From an uncultured bacterium (GTDB lineage: Bacteria; Cyanobacteriota; Vampirovibrionia; Gastranaerophilales; Gastranaerophilaceae), in assembly GCA_949286405.1 (NCBI GenBank), contig CASECH010000029.1, positions 1 to 5,159 on the forward strand: a stretch of 5,159 bases of DNA. Reading direction: 5' to 3'. The translations under genes and the position numbers were made by a program. Under the pieces are notes generated by a model. That model was not told where the DNA came from. It made no database searches and saw only the letters and a program-made list of their open reading frames with translations. This document shows positions 1-5,159 of this stretch, piece by piece. Numbering within the stretch: position 1 is the stretch's first letter; every line of letters begins with the position of its first letter.

Positions 1-320
1 CACGTTCAGCAGGATCATCACTCCATTGATCAATTGTTGAGCCTTTATCTTCAATCATTTGAGTCACTGCACGCATCAACAAATTATATGCCACTCCAAC
101 TTGCTCTACTGTCCTCTTTTCTCGATAAGACTGAATTACTGATGGCAAAGTGAGTGCTGCAACGACTCCAATTACTCCTAAAGTAATCAGAACTTCTGCT
201 AAAGTAAATCCATTTTTTCTTGATTTATTGTGATTTTTCTTGTTTTTACAAGAAGGCAAAATTCCACTAAATAAGCTTAGATAGTCGCCCCCCCCCGAGT
301 TGTTCGTATAATTTTAACAT
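1..320 (-). CDS. Type IV prepilin-like (pseudopilin) protein, 5' part only; start and pilin frame separated by a poly-G tract
   Basis: Likely a pilin or pseudopilin exported to the inner membrane, cleaved and methylated by prepilin peptidase, and assembled into a type IV pilus or type II secretion-like filament. On the minus strand the reading frame gives KNG, then FTLAEVLITLG and a hydrophobic helix ending near ALTLPSVIQSYREK. This is the class III signal: basic leader, Gly before Phe+1, and Glu at +5. The rest of the gene lies beyond the left edge. The frame is open from 313 to 1 but contains no ATG before the pilin motif. The only well-equipped ATG, at 320-318, has AAGGGAGG 7 bases upstream but lies in another frame and stops at 269-267 after 17 codons. 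Removing one G from the G9 run (288-296) joins them and gives a 37-residue leader. A TTG at 259-257 is the alternative in-frame start. The gene follows rarA by 65 bases. The family call is firm; the start and the functional state are open. Confidence 0.8.
288..296 (-). repeat. Poly-G homopolymer (G9 on the coding strand) in the prepilin 5' end; candidate phase-variation tract
   Basis: Nine consecutive C on the plus strand read as G9 on the coding strand, codons 9-11 after the ATG at 320. With nine G the ATG frame ends at TAG 269-267. With eight G (or five, or eleven) it continues as Gly-Gly-Gly-Asp-Tyr into the pilin signal. Such a run is very unlikely by chance in DNA this AT-rich. Intragenic poly-G tracts near start codons are the classic slipped-strand switches of Neisseria, Campylobacter and Helicobacter surface genes. 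Use as a switch here is inference; a sequencing indel would look the same. Confidence 0.75.
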
Positions 321-327
321 TATTATG

Positions 328-335
328 CCTCCCTT
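328..335 (-). promoter_or_regulatory. Ribosome binding site of the left prepilin gene
   Basis: On the minus strand AAGGGAGG lies 7 bases before the ATG at 320-318. It is the strongest Shine-Dalgarno match in the window. It shows that the out-of-frame ATG is a genuine translation start rather than noise, which makes the G9 frame conflict meaningful. Confidence 0.7.
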
Positions 336-385
336 TTTACATTCCAACATATTTAGTTTAATTTATTTTATCATACTTTGCAATA

Positions 386-1615
386 TTAAACATATCTTTT
401 TCCGACCAATTCGTCGGGCAAAAATTGCTGATACTCATCTGGTGCATCGTGAGAATACTTATAACCTACACCAAAACCATATTTTTGTGCATCTTTATAA
501 TGAGCATCACGCAAATGCATTGGCGGTGGAAAATCCTTACCACTTTCAATATCTGCAATAGCTGCATCAATAGCACAGACAGTTTTATTAGACTTTGGAG
601 CTTTTGCAACATAAATTACAGCTTGAGCAAGAGGTATTCGTCCCTCAGGAAGCCCCAATAATTCAACTGCTTTATACGCATTCACCGCTAAATTAAATGC
701 ATTAGGATCAGCATTACCGACATCTTCTGCAGCACAGGTAATCAATCTTCTTGCAATAAATCTAGGATCTTCTCCTGCAACAATCATCTTGGCAAGATAA
801 TATATCGCGGCATCAGGATCGCTGCCACGTAGGCTTTTTTGGAACGCTGAAGCACAATCATAATGCTCTTGTTGAGAGTATCTTGTATTACGTTTTTGAC
901 AAATTTCCTCTATTGTATTAACAGTTAAATTTCGTCTGTTGTCCTTCAAAGGAGAGGCAAAGTAAGCATTTTCAACAACATTTAAAGCATATCTAGCATC
1001 TCCGCGAGCCAAATTTATAATAAAATCAATAGCTCCATTTTCGCAATCCATAGGCAAGTAGTGTTTTGCCAGATATGAAAATCCTTTTTTAATAATCTCT
1101 CTCATACTTCTATCATCAATAGAATTTAGCCTTATAACTTGAACTCTTGATAACAGAGCAGGAACAACCTGAAAAGAGGGATTTTCTGTTGTTGAACCTA
1201 TCAAAAATAATGTTCCGTTCTCCAAATGCGGCAAAAGTGCATCCTGTTGAGTTTTGGAATATCTATGAATTTCATCAATAAATAAAATCGTCTTTTGTCC
1301 GCTTCTTAGTGCATTTTTTGCAGCTTCCACCGCATCTTTAATATCTTTTACACCAGATGTAACAGCAGAAATTTCTATGAACTGAGCCTGAGTTTTTGTA
1401 GCAATTAGTCTTGCTAAAGTAGTCTTTCCACAACCTGGCGTTCCCCATAGAATAAGTGAAAACAATCTATTTGTCTTTAACAGATTTAATAAAGGGCTGT
1501 TTCCTGAAATTACATTACTTTGGCCTAAAAATTCTTCCAAAGTTTTGGGCCTAAGAGTTTCCGCAAGAGGAATTTGTTTATTTTGATTTTCGAGTTCCGT
1601 AAAAAGATTATTCAT
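386..1615 (-). CDS. rarA: Replication-associated recombination protein A, AAA+ ATPase (RarA/MgsA)
   Basis: A cytoplasmic DNA-dependent ATPase of the clamp-loader AAA+ clade that acts at stalled forks and single-strand/double-strand junctions; E. coli RarA (MgsA) and yeast Mgs1 are homologues. The 409 residues are full length for the family (E. coli about 447). Visible parts: N-terminal LAETLRPKTLEEFLGQ; Walker A GTPGCGKT at 58-65; Walker B ILFIDE at 110-115 followed by IHR; sensor 1 GSTTENPSF at 140-148; arginine finger in LLSR (R157); sensor 2 RGDARYALN at 204-212. The C-terminal tetramerisation region includes GEDPRFIARRLI and AAEDVGNADP, and the typical end is FLPDELVGKRY. No Shine-Dalgarno precedes the ATG. 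An extended -10 (TGC-TACAAT, 1630-1622) would start transcription at or next to the ATG, so the message may be leaderless. The gene is divergent from the solute-binding protein gene. All key residues are intact. Confidence 0.97.
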   Translation of the reverse strand: MNNLFTELENQNKQIPLAETLRPKTLEEFLGQSNVISGNSPLLNLLKTNRLFSLILWGTPGCGKTTLARLIATKTQAQFIEISAVTSGVKDIKDAVEAAKNALRSGQKTILFIDEIHRYSKTQQDALLPHLENGTLFLIGSTTENPSFQVVPALLSRVQVIRLNSIDDRSMREIIKKGFSYLAKHYLPMDCENGAIDFIINLARGDARYALNVVENAYFASPLKDNRRNLTVNTIEEICQKRNTRYSQQEHYDCASAFQKSLRGSDPDAAIYYLAKMIVAGEDPRFIARRLITCAAEDVGNADPNAFNLAVNAYKAVELLGLPEGRIPLAQAVIYVAKAPKSNKTVCAIDAAIADIESGKDFPPPMHLRDAHYKDAQKYGFGVGYKYSHDAPDEYQQFLPDELVGKRYV

Positions 1616-1621
1616 AGTATA

Positions 1622-1630
1622 ATTGTAGCA
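1622..1630 (-). promoter_or_regulatory. Putative extended -10 promoter of rarA
   Basis: On the minus strand TG-C-TACAAT reads as an extended -10 element (TGn plus 5 of 6 matches to TATAAT). It ends 6 bases before the rarA ATG, so the predicted transcript starts at about the start codon. There is no convincing -35 hexamer, which extended -10 promoters can do without. Confidence 0.45.
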
Positions 1631-1633
1631 TAA

Positions 1634-1660
1634 ATTTACGTACTGATTAGTTACGTAAAT
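1634..1660. promoter_or_regulatory. 9+9 bp inverted repeat in the rarA / solute-binding protein divergent promoter region; candidate operator
   Basis: ATTTACGTA (1634-1642) and TACGTAAAT (1652-1660) are perfect inverted copies separated by 9 bases. The heptamer TTACGTA also recurs as a direct repeat at 1636 and 1651. The arms are about 18 bases centre to centre, close to two helical turns, as expected for a dimeric regulator. The repeat lies just upstream of the likely -10 of rarA on one side and of a TATAAA box (1664-1669) for the plus-strand gene on the other. The repeat is seen directly; operator function is inference. Confidence 0.5.
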
Positions 1661-1693
1661 CTTTATAAAGTTAGTATAGGAGTGCAGGGTTTA

Positions 1694-2908
1694 ATGAAAA
1701 AATTTCTTCTTATTACATTAATAATTCTATGTTGTATATTTAGTTTTTGGAATATTTCCAAAAAGAACAATACTTCTGAAAACAATGAAGTAGTTTTTTG
1801 GACTCTTCAAATGAACGATTTCGCTCCTTACATAAATGGGGTAATAAAAAAATTTGAACAAGAAAACCCTGATATAAAAATAAAATGGATAGATGTACCT
1901 TTTTCAGAAGGAGAAAAAAGAACTCTCGCTTCTGTACTAAGTGACACTCCACCGGATTTAATTAACTTGAACCCTGATTTCTCAGCACTTCTAGCACAAC
2001 GAGGTGCTTTATATGAAATCGATACCAAATACACAAACGATTTTAATCAGGAAATTCTTGAAACTTTAAAGTACAATAACAAATTATATTCTCTACCTTG
2101 GTATGCAACATCTGCAGTAACCATTTACAATAAGGATTTAACTAAAAAAGCAAATATCGAAGTTCCAAAAACATATGATGAATTAGCGAAAATTGCACCA
2201 CAAGTCCGTACAACCGGAGCATACACGATGCTTCCTAACATCACTGAAAATGACACAATGCTTAGAATTTTAAATAAGTATGGTGTAACTTCAGAAAACA
2301 TTAACTCAGACGAATCAATTTATGTATTTGACTACTTTAAAAATTTATACGCAAAAGACCTTATCCCAAAAGAATCAATTACACAAACTCATAGAGAAGC
2401 ACTTGAAAAATATATGGCAGAAAAAATTGTATTTTTCCAAGCAGGAGCTAATTTCCTTACAATGATTAAAGAAAATGCTCCATCAACTTATCAAAAAACA
2501 GATGTAGCACCTCAAATAGTTGGAAAACTCGAACAAAATGATTTTTCATTAATGAACTTTGTAATCCCTCAACGAGCAAAACACAAAGAACAAGCTCTTA
2601 AATTTGCTCTGTTTTTAACTAATGAAAAAAATCAACTTGAGATGGCTAAGCTAACAAATATTATCGCGACAAATGAAAAAGCATTGCAAAATGAATTCTA
2701 TACACAGTATCCTAAAGATGATCTCATAGCTAAAGCTAGAGTAATTAGTGCTCAACAACTAAAACACGTACATCCTGCACTAAAATCAGAAAGAAATCAA
2801 AAAGAAGTTAATACAATAATAAATACCGCTGTACAACAAGTATTGCTAAATAAAAACACCACCAAAAATATTCTTGATGATGTTTCTATAAAACTAAAAA
2901 ATCTTTAA
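1694..2908 (+). CDS. Extracellular solute-binding protein, family 1 (sugar-type ABC transporter)
   Basis: Probably a secreted or membrane-tethered binding protein that captures a sugar or oligosaccharide for an ABC importer. From the ATG at 1694 it has 404 residues, normal for MalE-like family 1 proteins. Residues 1-20 are MKKF plus a hydrophobic stretch, a signal peptide or anchor. Two Cys (13, 14) sit in it, but Leu at -1 makes a poor lipobox. The mature part shows family marks in order: VVFWTLQ, FEQENPDIKIKW, TPPDLINL, GALYEID, the LPWYATSAVTIYNKDL hinge segment, VPKTYDEL and, later, FALFLTNEKNQ. A GTG at 1682 would add four residues, but the signal peptide fits ATG 1694, with AGGAG (1678-1682) or AGGG (1686-1689) upstream. 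No permease or ATPase gene is adjacent, so it is an orphan here. The ligand cannot be read from the sequence. Confidence 0.9.
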   Translation: MKKFLLITLIILCCIFSFWNISKKNNTSENNEVVFWTLQMNDFAPYINGVIKKFEQENPDIKIKWIDVPFSEGEKRTLASVLSDTPPDLINLNPDFSALLAQRGALYEIDTKYTNDFNQEILETLKYNNKLYSLPWYATSAVTIYNKDLTKKANIEVPKTYDELAKIAPQVRTTGAYTMLPNITENDTMLRILNKYGVTSENINSDESIYVFDYFKNLYAKDLIPKESITQTHREALEKYMAEKIVFFQAGANFLTMIKENAPSTYQKTDVAPQIVGKLEQNDFSLMNFVIPQRAKHKEQALKFALFLTNEKNQLEMAKLTNIIATNEKALQNEFYTQYPKDDLIAKARVISAQQLKHVHPALKSERNQKEVNTIINTAVQQVLLNKNTTKNILDDVSIKLKNL

Positions 2909-2917
2909 CAGTAAATT

Positions 2918-3367
2918 CTAACAATAGAATCCCCCGCCACCAAAGTAACTAAAACCTCCAAAGTAAGGCATTGGCATAACAGGACCTGACAAAAACGGAT
3001 TATAATTACATCCGCAACCGCCAAAAATTGACGGGCCACCAAAAATTCCGCCACATCCGTAACCCCAAGGCGACATCGCAGAGGTAAATAATGATGTTGC
3101 CATCAGACCAGCAGTACCTTTATAATTTGCCTCAGCAGTTCCATATCCTGCCATGTTATTTACCAAATAACCAAGATTACTGCCTGTTGTTTGGCGAATA
3201 TCCTTAGCAACAGCATTTCTCATAGCTCCGGATAAAATATTCATACCAAACTCAGTAGTAGAGGCTCCAACATCCTCTCCGTTTTGCAGTCGCTGTTGAT
3301 ATGTCAAGCTGCTTCCTAAAACAGCGTTAACATTACTCAATGCATAATTTATCCTATCTAAATTCAT
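2918..3367 (-). CDS. Hypothetical protein with Gly/aromatic/Cys-rich C-terminal tail
   Basis: I do not recognise this 149-residue protein. Residues 1-100 look mainly helical and mildly hydrophobic, with no clear signal peptide: MNLDRINYALSNVNAVLG, then a Gly/Ala/Met-rich middle (NILSGAMRNAV, GTAGLMATSLF). Residues 101-149 change character: 16 Gly and 13 aromatic residues of 49, and all four Cys of the protein (C105, C118, C120, C149), with repeated YFGG/IFGG units and a final FYC. Such tails occur in surface, adhesive or metal-binding proteins, but none of these is established here. GGTGAG lies 8 bases before the ATG at 3367-3365, supporting that start. The TAG stop lies 9 bases from the convergent solute-binding protein gene. 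Its 5' end is divergent from the next plus-strand gene across 175 bases, including an (AT)n run. It is a plausible real gene of unknown function. Confidence 0.72.
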   Translation of the reverse strand: MNLDRINYALSNVNAVLGSSLTYQQRLQNGEDVGASTTEFGMNILSGAMRNAVAKDIRQTTGSNLGYLVNNMAGYGTAEANYKGTAGLMATSLFTSAMSPWGYGCGGIFGGPSIFGGCGCNYNPFLSGPVMPMPYFGGFSYFGGGGFYC

Positions 3368-3452
3368 AGTATTCTCACCAATTTTATACTCATATATATA
3401 TAAAGTATATAATTTAATAAAAATTGCTTTTATTTATCTATTTCATTAAGAA

Positions 3453-3480
3453 TTGTAACAACACTTTGTTCAAATATTAA
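3453..3480 (+). promoter_or_regulatory. Weak candidate promoter for the 172-residue protein gene
   Basis: TTGTAA (3453-3458), a 16-base spacer and TATTAA (3475-3480) give 4 of 6 matches at each box. It would leave a leader of roughly 55 bases before the ATG at 3543. In DNA this AT-rich such matches arise easily, so the call rests mostly on position in a divergent gap where a promoter is needed. Confidence 0.25.
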
Positions 3481-3542
3481 AGTTAAACACCCAAATAGCC
3501 GATAAAAAAAGTATAAGGGAAATCAAAAAAAGGGATATACTA

Positions 3543-4061
3543 ATGGCACTTAATGTTTACAACCAAACATTTAATACAGGAATCGACAGAAGCGTTTTAA
3601 AAGAAGTTTCTCAAGAAATTTTAAAACGTGCTGCTGCAAAAAACAGCCAGTATAATACTTCCAGCAGTTCTTTCAGTACTGTATTAAAAACTCAAAACAT
3701 TGGTATTGACCTATACAGCGGAAGAGTTGATACTCAAACTCAACGTCAAATTTCACTAAACAATTCAGGATTAAATATCCAACTTAATCAAGAAGTCTTA
3801 AATTCTATAAAATATTTGAATACACAAGCTGCACAAAACGTTCAAAAAAATGTTGAAGGTAAAATCACCGTAGCATTAAACGAATCTCAAGGACAAGTAC
3901 AAAGAACTGAAAACGGAGCAAAATTTAATAGCATCATTAGCTTGGCTTCAAGCAAAGACAAACATGGCTCAAATCCTTCTTATAAAGGGGAATTATTGTT
4001 CGTAAAAAAAGACCAAAAATCTGAAGATAATACAAAAAATATTTTTAACACAGTATTTTAA
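3543..4061 (+). CDS. Hypothetical Asn/Gln/Ser-rich, Cys-free protein
   Basis: A 172-residue protein I cannot assign. It has no signal peptide and no transmembrane segment, lacks Cys and Trp, and has a single Met (the start) and a single Pro. The first third has a likely amphipathic helix (SVLKEVSQEILKRAAAK, about 17-33) and a Ser run (about 40-46). The middle is Gln/Asn-rich with alternating polar and aliphatic residues (QRQISLNNSGLNIQLNQ), suggesting beta strands or extended structure. The tail is lysine-rich. AAAGGG ends 8 bases before the ATG (3534 to 3543), a good ribosome-binding site, which supports translation from this start. It is monocistronic by context: divergent from the Gly-rich protein gene and convergent, 9 bases apart, with the coiled-coil protein gene. 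Intracellular location is inferred only from the absence of an export signal. Confidence 0.75.
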   Translation: MALNVYNQTFNTGIDRSVLKEVSQEILKRAAAKNSQYNTSSSSFSTVLKTQNIGIDLYSGRVDTQTQRQISLNNSGLNIQLNQEVLNSIKYLNTQAAQNVQKNVEGKITVALNESQGQVQRTENGAKFNSIISLASSKDKHGSNPSYKGELLFVKKDQKSEDNTKNIFNTVF

Positions 4062-4070
4062 TAAATAATT

Positions 4071-4478
4071 TTATTTATCCTGTTCCTTTTCTCTTGTAAG
4101 ATTATAAAATTCTTCTTCCAAATCAGCTTCAGCTTTTTCTCGTCTATCTTTAGCATCATCAGAATTTTGCTGCTTTTGATTTTGTTCACGTTTATTTTGA
4201 TTTTGCTGTTCAAGAGCCTTTTTCTTAGCATTAATAACATTAGCCACATTCATCATAGCTAAAGAATTCAAAGTAGCTCTTAATACCGCACTACGATCCG
4301 TATATTTTGCACTGTCATTTTCTTCTTCATCTTCTTGATGACGTCCTTGTGCAAAATATTCTCCACCCTGTCCCATTTTATCATCTTGAGTTTTAGCTGC
4401 AGTACCGGAAATATCGCCACTTTTAAAATTAAAAGAGCCGCCAATTCCGAAAAAACCTGCTGACCTGTTATCGACCAT
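4071..4478 (-). CDS. Hypothetical charged protein with predicted coiled coil
   Basis: A 135-residue protein of unknown function. Residues 1-40 are Gly/Ser-rich (SAGFFGIGGSFNF) and hydrophilic. Residues 47-57 form an acidic run (HQEDEEENDSA). About 62-132 should form a long helix: first LRATLNSLAMMNVANVINAKKKAL with spaced aliphatic residues, then a Gln/Asn/Lys/Glu-rich stretch (about 88-118) and an acidic segment ending in EEEFYNLTREKEQDK. There is no Cys, Trp or Pro, no signal peptide and no membrane segment. Low complexity in the middle limits homology inference; a structural, scaffold or chaperone-like role would be a guess. TGAGG lies about 10 bases before the ATG at 4478-4476, a slightly long but usable spacing. 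A longer overlapping frame from 4507 lacks such support. The 3' end converges with the plus-strand gene, 9 bases apart. Confidence 0.7.
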   Translation of the reverse strand: MVDNRSAGFFGIGGSFNFKSGDISGTAAKTQDDKMGQGGEYFAQGRHQEDEEENDSAKYTDRSAVLRATLNSLAMMNVANVINAKKKALEQQNQNKREQNQKQQNSDDAKDRREKAEADLEEEFYNLTREKEQDK

Positions 4479-4682
4479 ATTTTACTAACCTCAGTGTTAT
4501 TTACCAATCGTACGGAAAGCTAAAATAGACCTCTTTATTCTTTCCTGTGTTCATGATAGACGATTGAATGATATTTTAACTCATCTAAATAAATTATTTT
4601 GCTACTATGTTAATAAATATTTACATACTATTTAACATTAAAAAATATTAGTTATAACCAACAAATTATATCCAACTTTATG

Positions 4683-4711
4683 TTGAAAAAAACAGCTTAA
4701 CATGTTATCAT
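4683..4711 (+). promoter_or_regulatory. Probable sigma-70 type promoter of the right prepilin gene
   Basis: TTGAAA (4683-4688) and TATCAT (4706-4711) each match the -35 and -10 consensus at 5 of 6 positions with an ideal 17-base spacer. Transcription would start near 4718, leaving a leader of about 45 bases. Two perfect 8-base palindromes, AACATGTT (4699-4706) and ATCATGAT (4707-4714), lie side by side over the -10 region. They could be a regulator site, but this is unproven. Confidence 0.55.
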
Positions 4712-4753
4712 GATTATATAGAATTTAGAGCTGTTATGGAGTTTGATATATGG

Positions 4754-4758
4754 AAGGA
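4754..4758 (+). promoter_or_regulatory. Ribosome binding site deciding the right prepilin start
   Basis: AAGGA lies 6 bases before the ATG at 4765, which gives a compact leader MKKFIA directly before FTLAE. An in-frame ATG at 4750, five codons earlier, has GGAG (4738-4741) 8 bases upstream and cannot be excluded. The 4765 start has the better site and the more typical leader. Confidence 0.6.
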
Positions 4759-4764
4759 CGTAAG

Positions 4765-5159
4765 ATGAAAAAATTTATAGCATTTACTCTTGCAGAACTA
4801 ATGGTTGCATTAGCTGTTGTTGGAACTATTGTAGCAGTTGTAACTCCTGCAATTATGAAGACACGACCAAACAAAAATAAGATGATGATAAAAAAGACAT
4901 ATTATACTACAGAAAATATTGTAAATAGTCTTATTAACAATACATACTTATACGCAGATATGACAGACGAATGTATAAAAGGGACTAATGCTTGTGCATA
5001 TGGTTTTGATTTAGAAGACGACGTTGTATATGAAGGAGAGACTTTTGGCGGGGAAACAAAATTTCAAAAACTTTTTGCATCAAAACTCAATGTATCAAGA
5101 GAAATTGAAAGTAATTCCAAAAAATTTGCTACAACTGACGGTGTGATATGGGATTTTTC
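4765..5159 (+). CDS. Type IV prepilin-like (pseudopilin) protein, 3' end beyond window
   Basis: A prepilin-like protein whose N-terminal helix anchors it in the inner membrane until prepilin peptidase cleaves it for assembly into a pilus or secretion pseudopilus. The 131 visible residues begin MKKFIA, then FTLAELMVALAVVG and a hydrophobic helix to about residue 30 (VVTPAIMK). Phe+1 and Glu+5 are present; the residue before Phe is Ala rather than the usual Gly, which some prepilin peptidases accept. The globular part has two close Cys (DECIKGTNAC), a possible disulfide, and a TTDGVIW segment near the edge. No stop is reached. The start at 4765 is chosen for its AAGGA site; 4750 is an in-frame alternative. 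It has its own probable promoter (TTGAAA-17-TATCAT). It resembles the left prepilin only in the signal and helix; the soluble parts differ. Confidence 0.88.
   Translation, partial: MKKFIAFTLAELMVALAVVGTIVAVVTPAIMKTRPNKNKMMIKKTYYTTENIVNSLINNTYLYADMTDECIKGTNACAYGFDLEDDVVYEGETFGGETKFQKLFASKLNVSREIESNSKKFATTDGVIWDF

Noticed and set aside
325..661. Plus-strand open frames of 78 codons over the rarA 3' end
   Set aside because: They lie antisense to rarA, whose frame is conserved and complete. Their composition is that of reversed coding sequence, and they have no convincing ribosome-binding site.
1682..1684. GTG as the start of the solute-binding protein
   Set aside because: It would add four residues before the basic start of a normal signal peptide, and the Shine-Dalgarno would overlap the start codon. 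ATG at 1694 fits better.
1740..2034. Minus-strand open frames inside the solute-binding protein gene
   Set aside because: They are shadows of a clearly conserved family 1 solute-binding protein, and no family features are visible in their translations.
2915..2930. Hairpin ATTCTA-ACAA-TAGAAT as a terminator
   Set aside because: It has only a 6 bp AT-rich stem with no T tract following on either strand, too weak to call as an intrinsic terminator.
3390..3410. (AT)n run upstream of the Gly-rich protein gene as a phase-variable promoter repeat
   Set aside because: The repeat is short and imperfect and typical of AT-rich intergenic DNA. No well-placed -35/-10 pair depends on its length.
4061..4078. 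Hairpin ATAAATA-ATTT-TATTTAT as a bidirectional terminator
   Set aside because: The stem is seven A-T pairs with no G-C and no T run beyond it. Such pairings are common by chance in this AT-rich gap.
4058..4507. Alternative minus-strand frames overlapping the coiled-coil protein gene
   Set aside because: They start from TTG or lack ribosome-binding support and show no coherent composition. The frame at 4071-4478 has an ATG with TGAGG upstream.

Overview
The window is AT-rich (about one third G+C by eye) bacterial chromosome. It carries two prepilin-like genes with type IV pilin N-termini (FTLAE followed by a long hydrophobic helix), a housekeeping replication-repair gene (rarA), a lone sugar-type ABC solute-binding protein, and three small proteins I do not recognise. 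Low G+C together with several dispersed FTLAEVL-type pseudopilins recalls gut Melainabacteria (Gastranaerophilales, non-photosynthetic relatives of Cyanobacteria). That assignment is inference and only moderately secure. I see no RNA gene, insertion sequence, CRISPR array or phage gene, and no gene-free stretch longer than about 300 bases.

Layout. Positions 1-320 (minus) hold the 5' end of a prepilin gene that runs off the left edge. Its ribosome-binding site and ATG are strong, but a run of nine G (minus strand) at codons 9-11 puts that ATG out of frame with the pilin sequence; eight G would fuse them. Next comes rarA (386-1615, minus). A 78-base divergent gap separates rarA from a solute-binding protein gene (1694-2908, plus), and it contains a 9+9 bp inverted repeat between the two likely promoters. 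Only 9 bases past the solute-binding gene is the convergent end of a 149-residue protein with a Gly/aromatic/Cys-rich tail (2918-3367, minus). Divergent from it is a 172-residue Asn/Gln/Ser-rich, Cys-free protein (3543-4061, plus). This converges, again with a 9-base gap, on a 135-residue charged, probably coiled-coil protein (4071-4478, minus). After a divergent region of about 290 bases, a second prepilin gene starts at 4765 (plus) and runs off the right edge.

Strands alternate almost gene by gene, so most genes here are probably single transcription units. No pathway links them. The two pilin-like genes may belong to the same type IV pilus or type II secretion-like machinery, but its assembly genes are not in the window. 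The most notable feature is the poly-G tract at the start of the left prepilin gene, which looks like a phase-variable on/off switch caught in the OFF register, unless it is a sequencing error.
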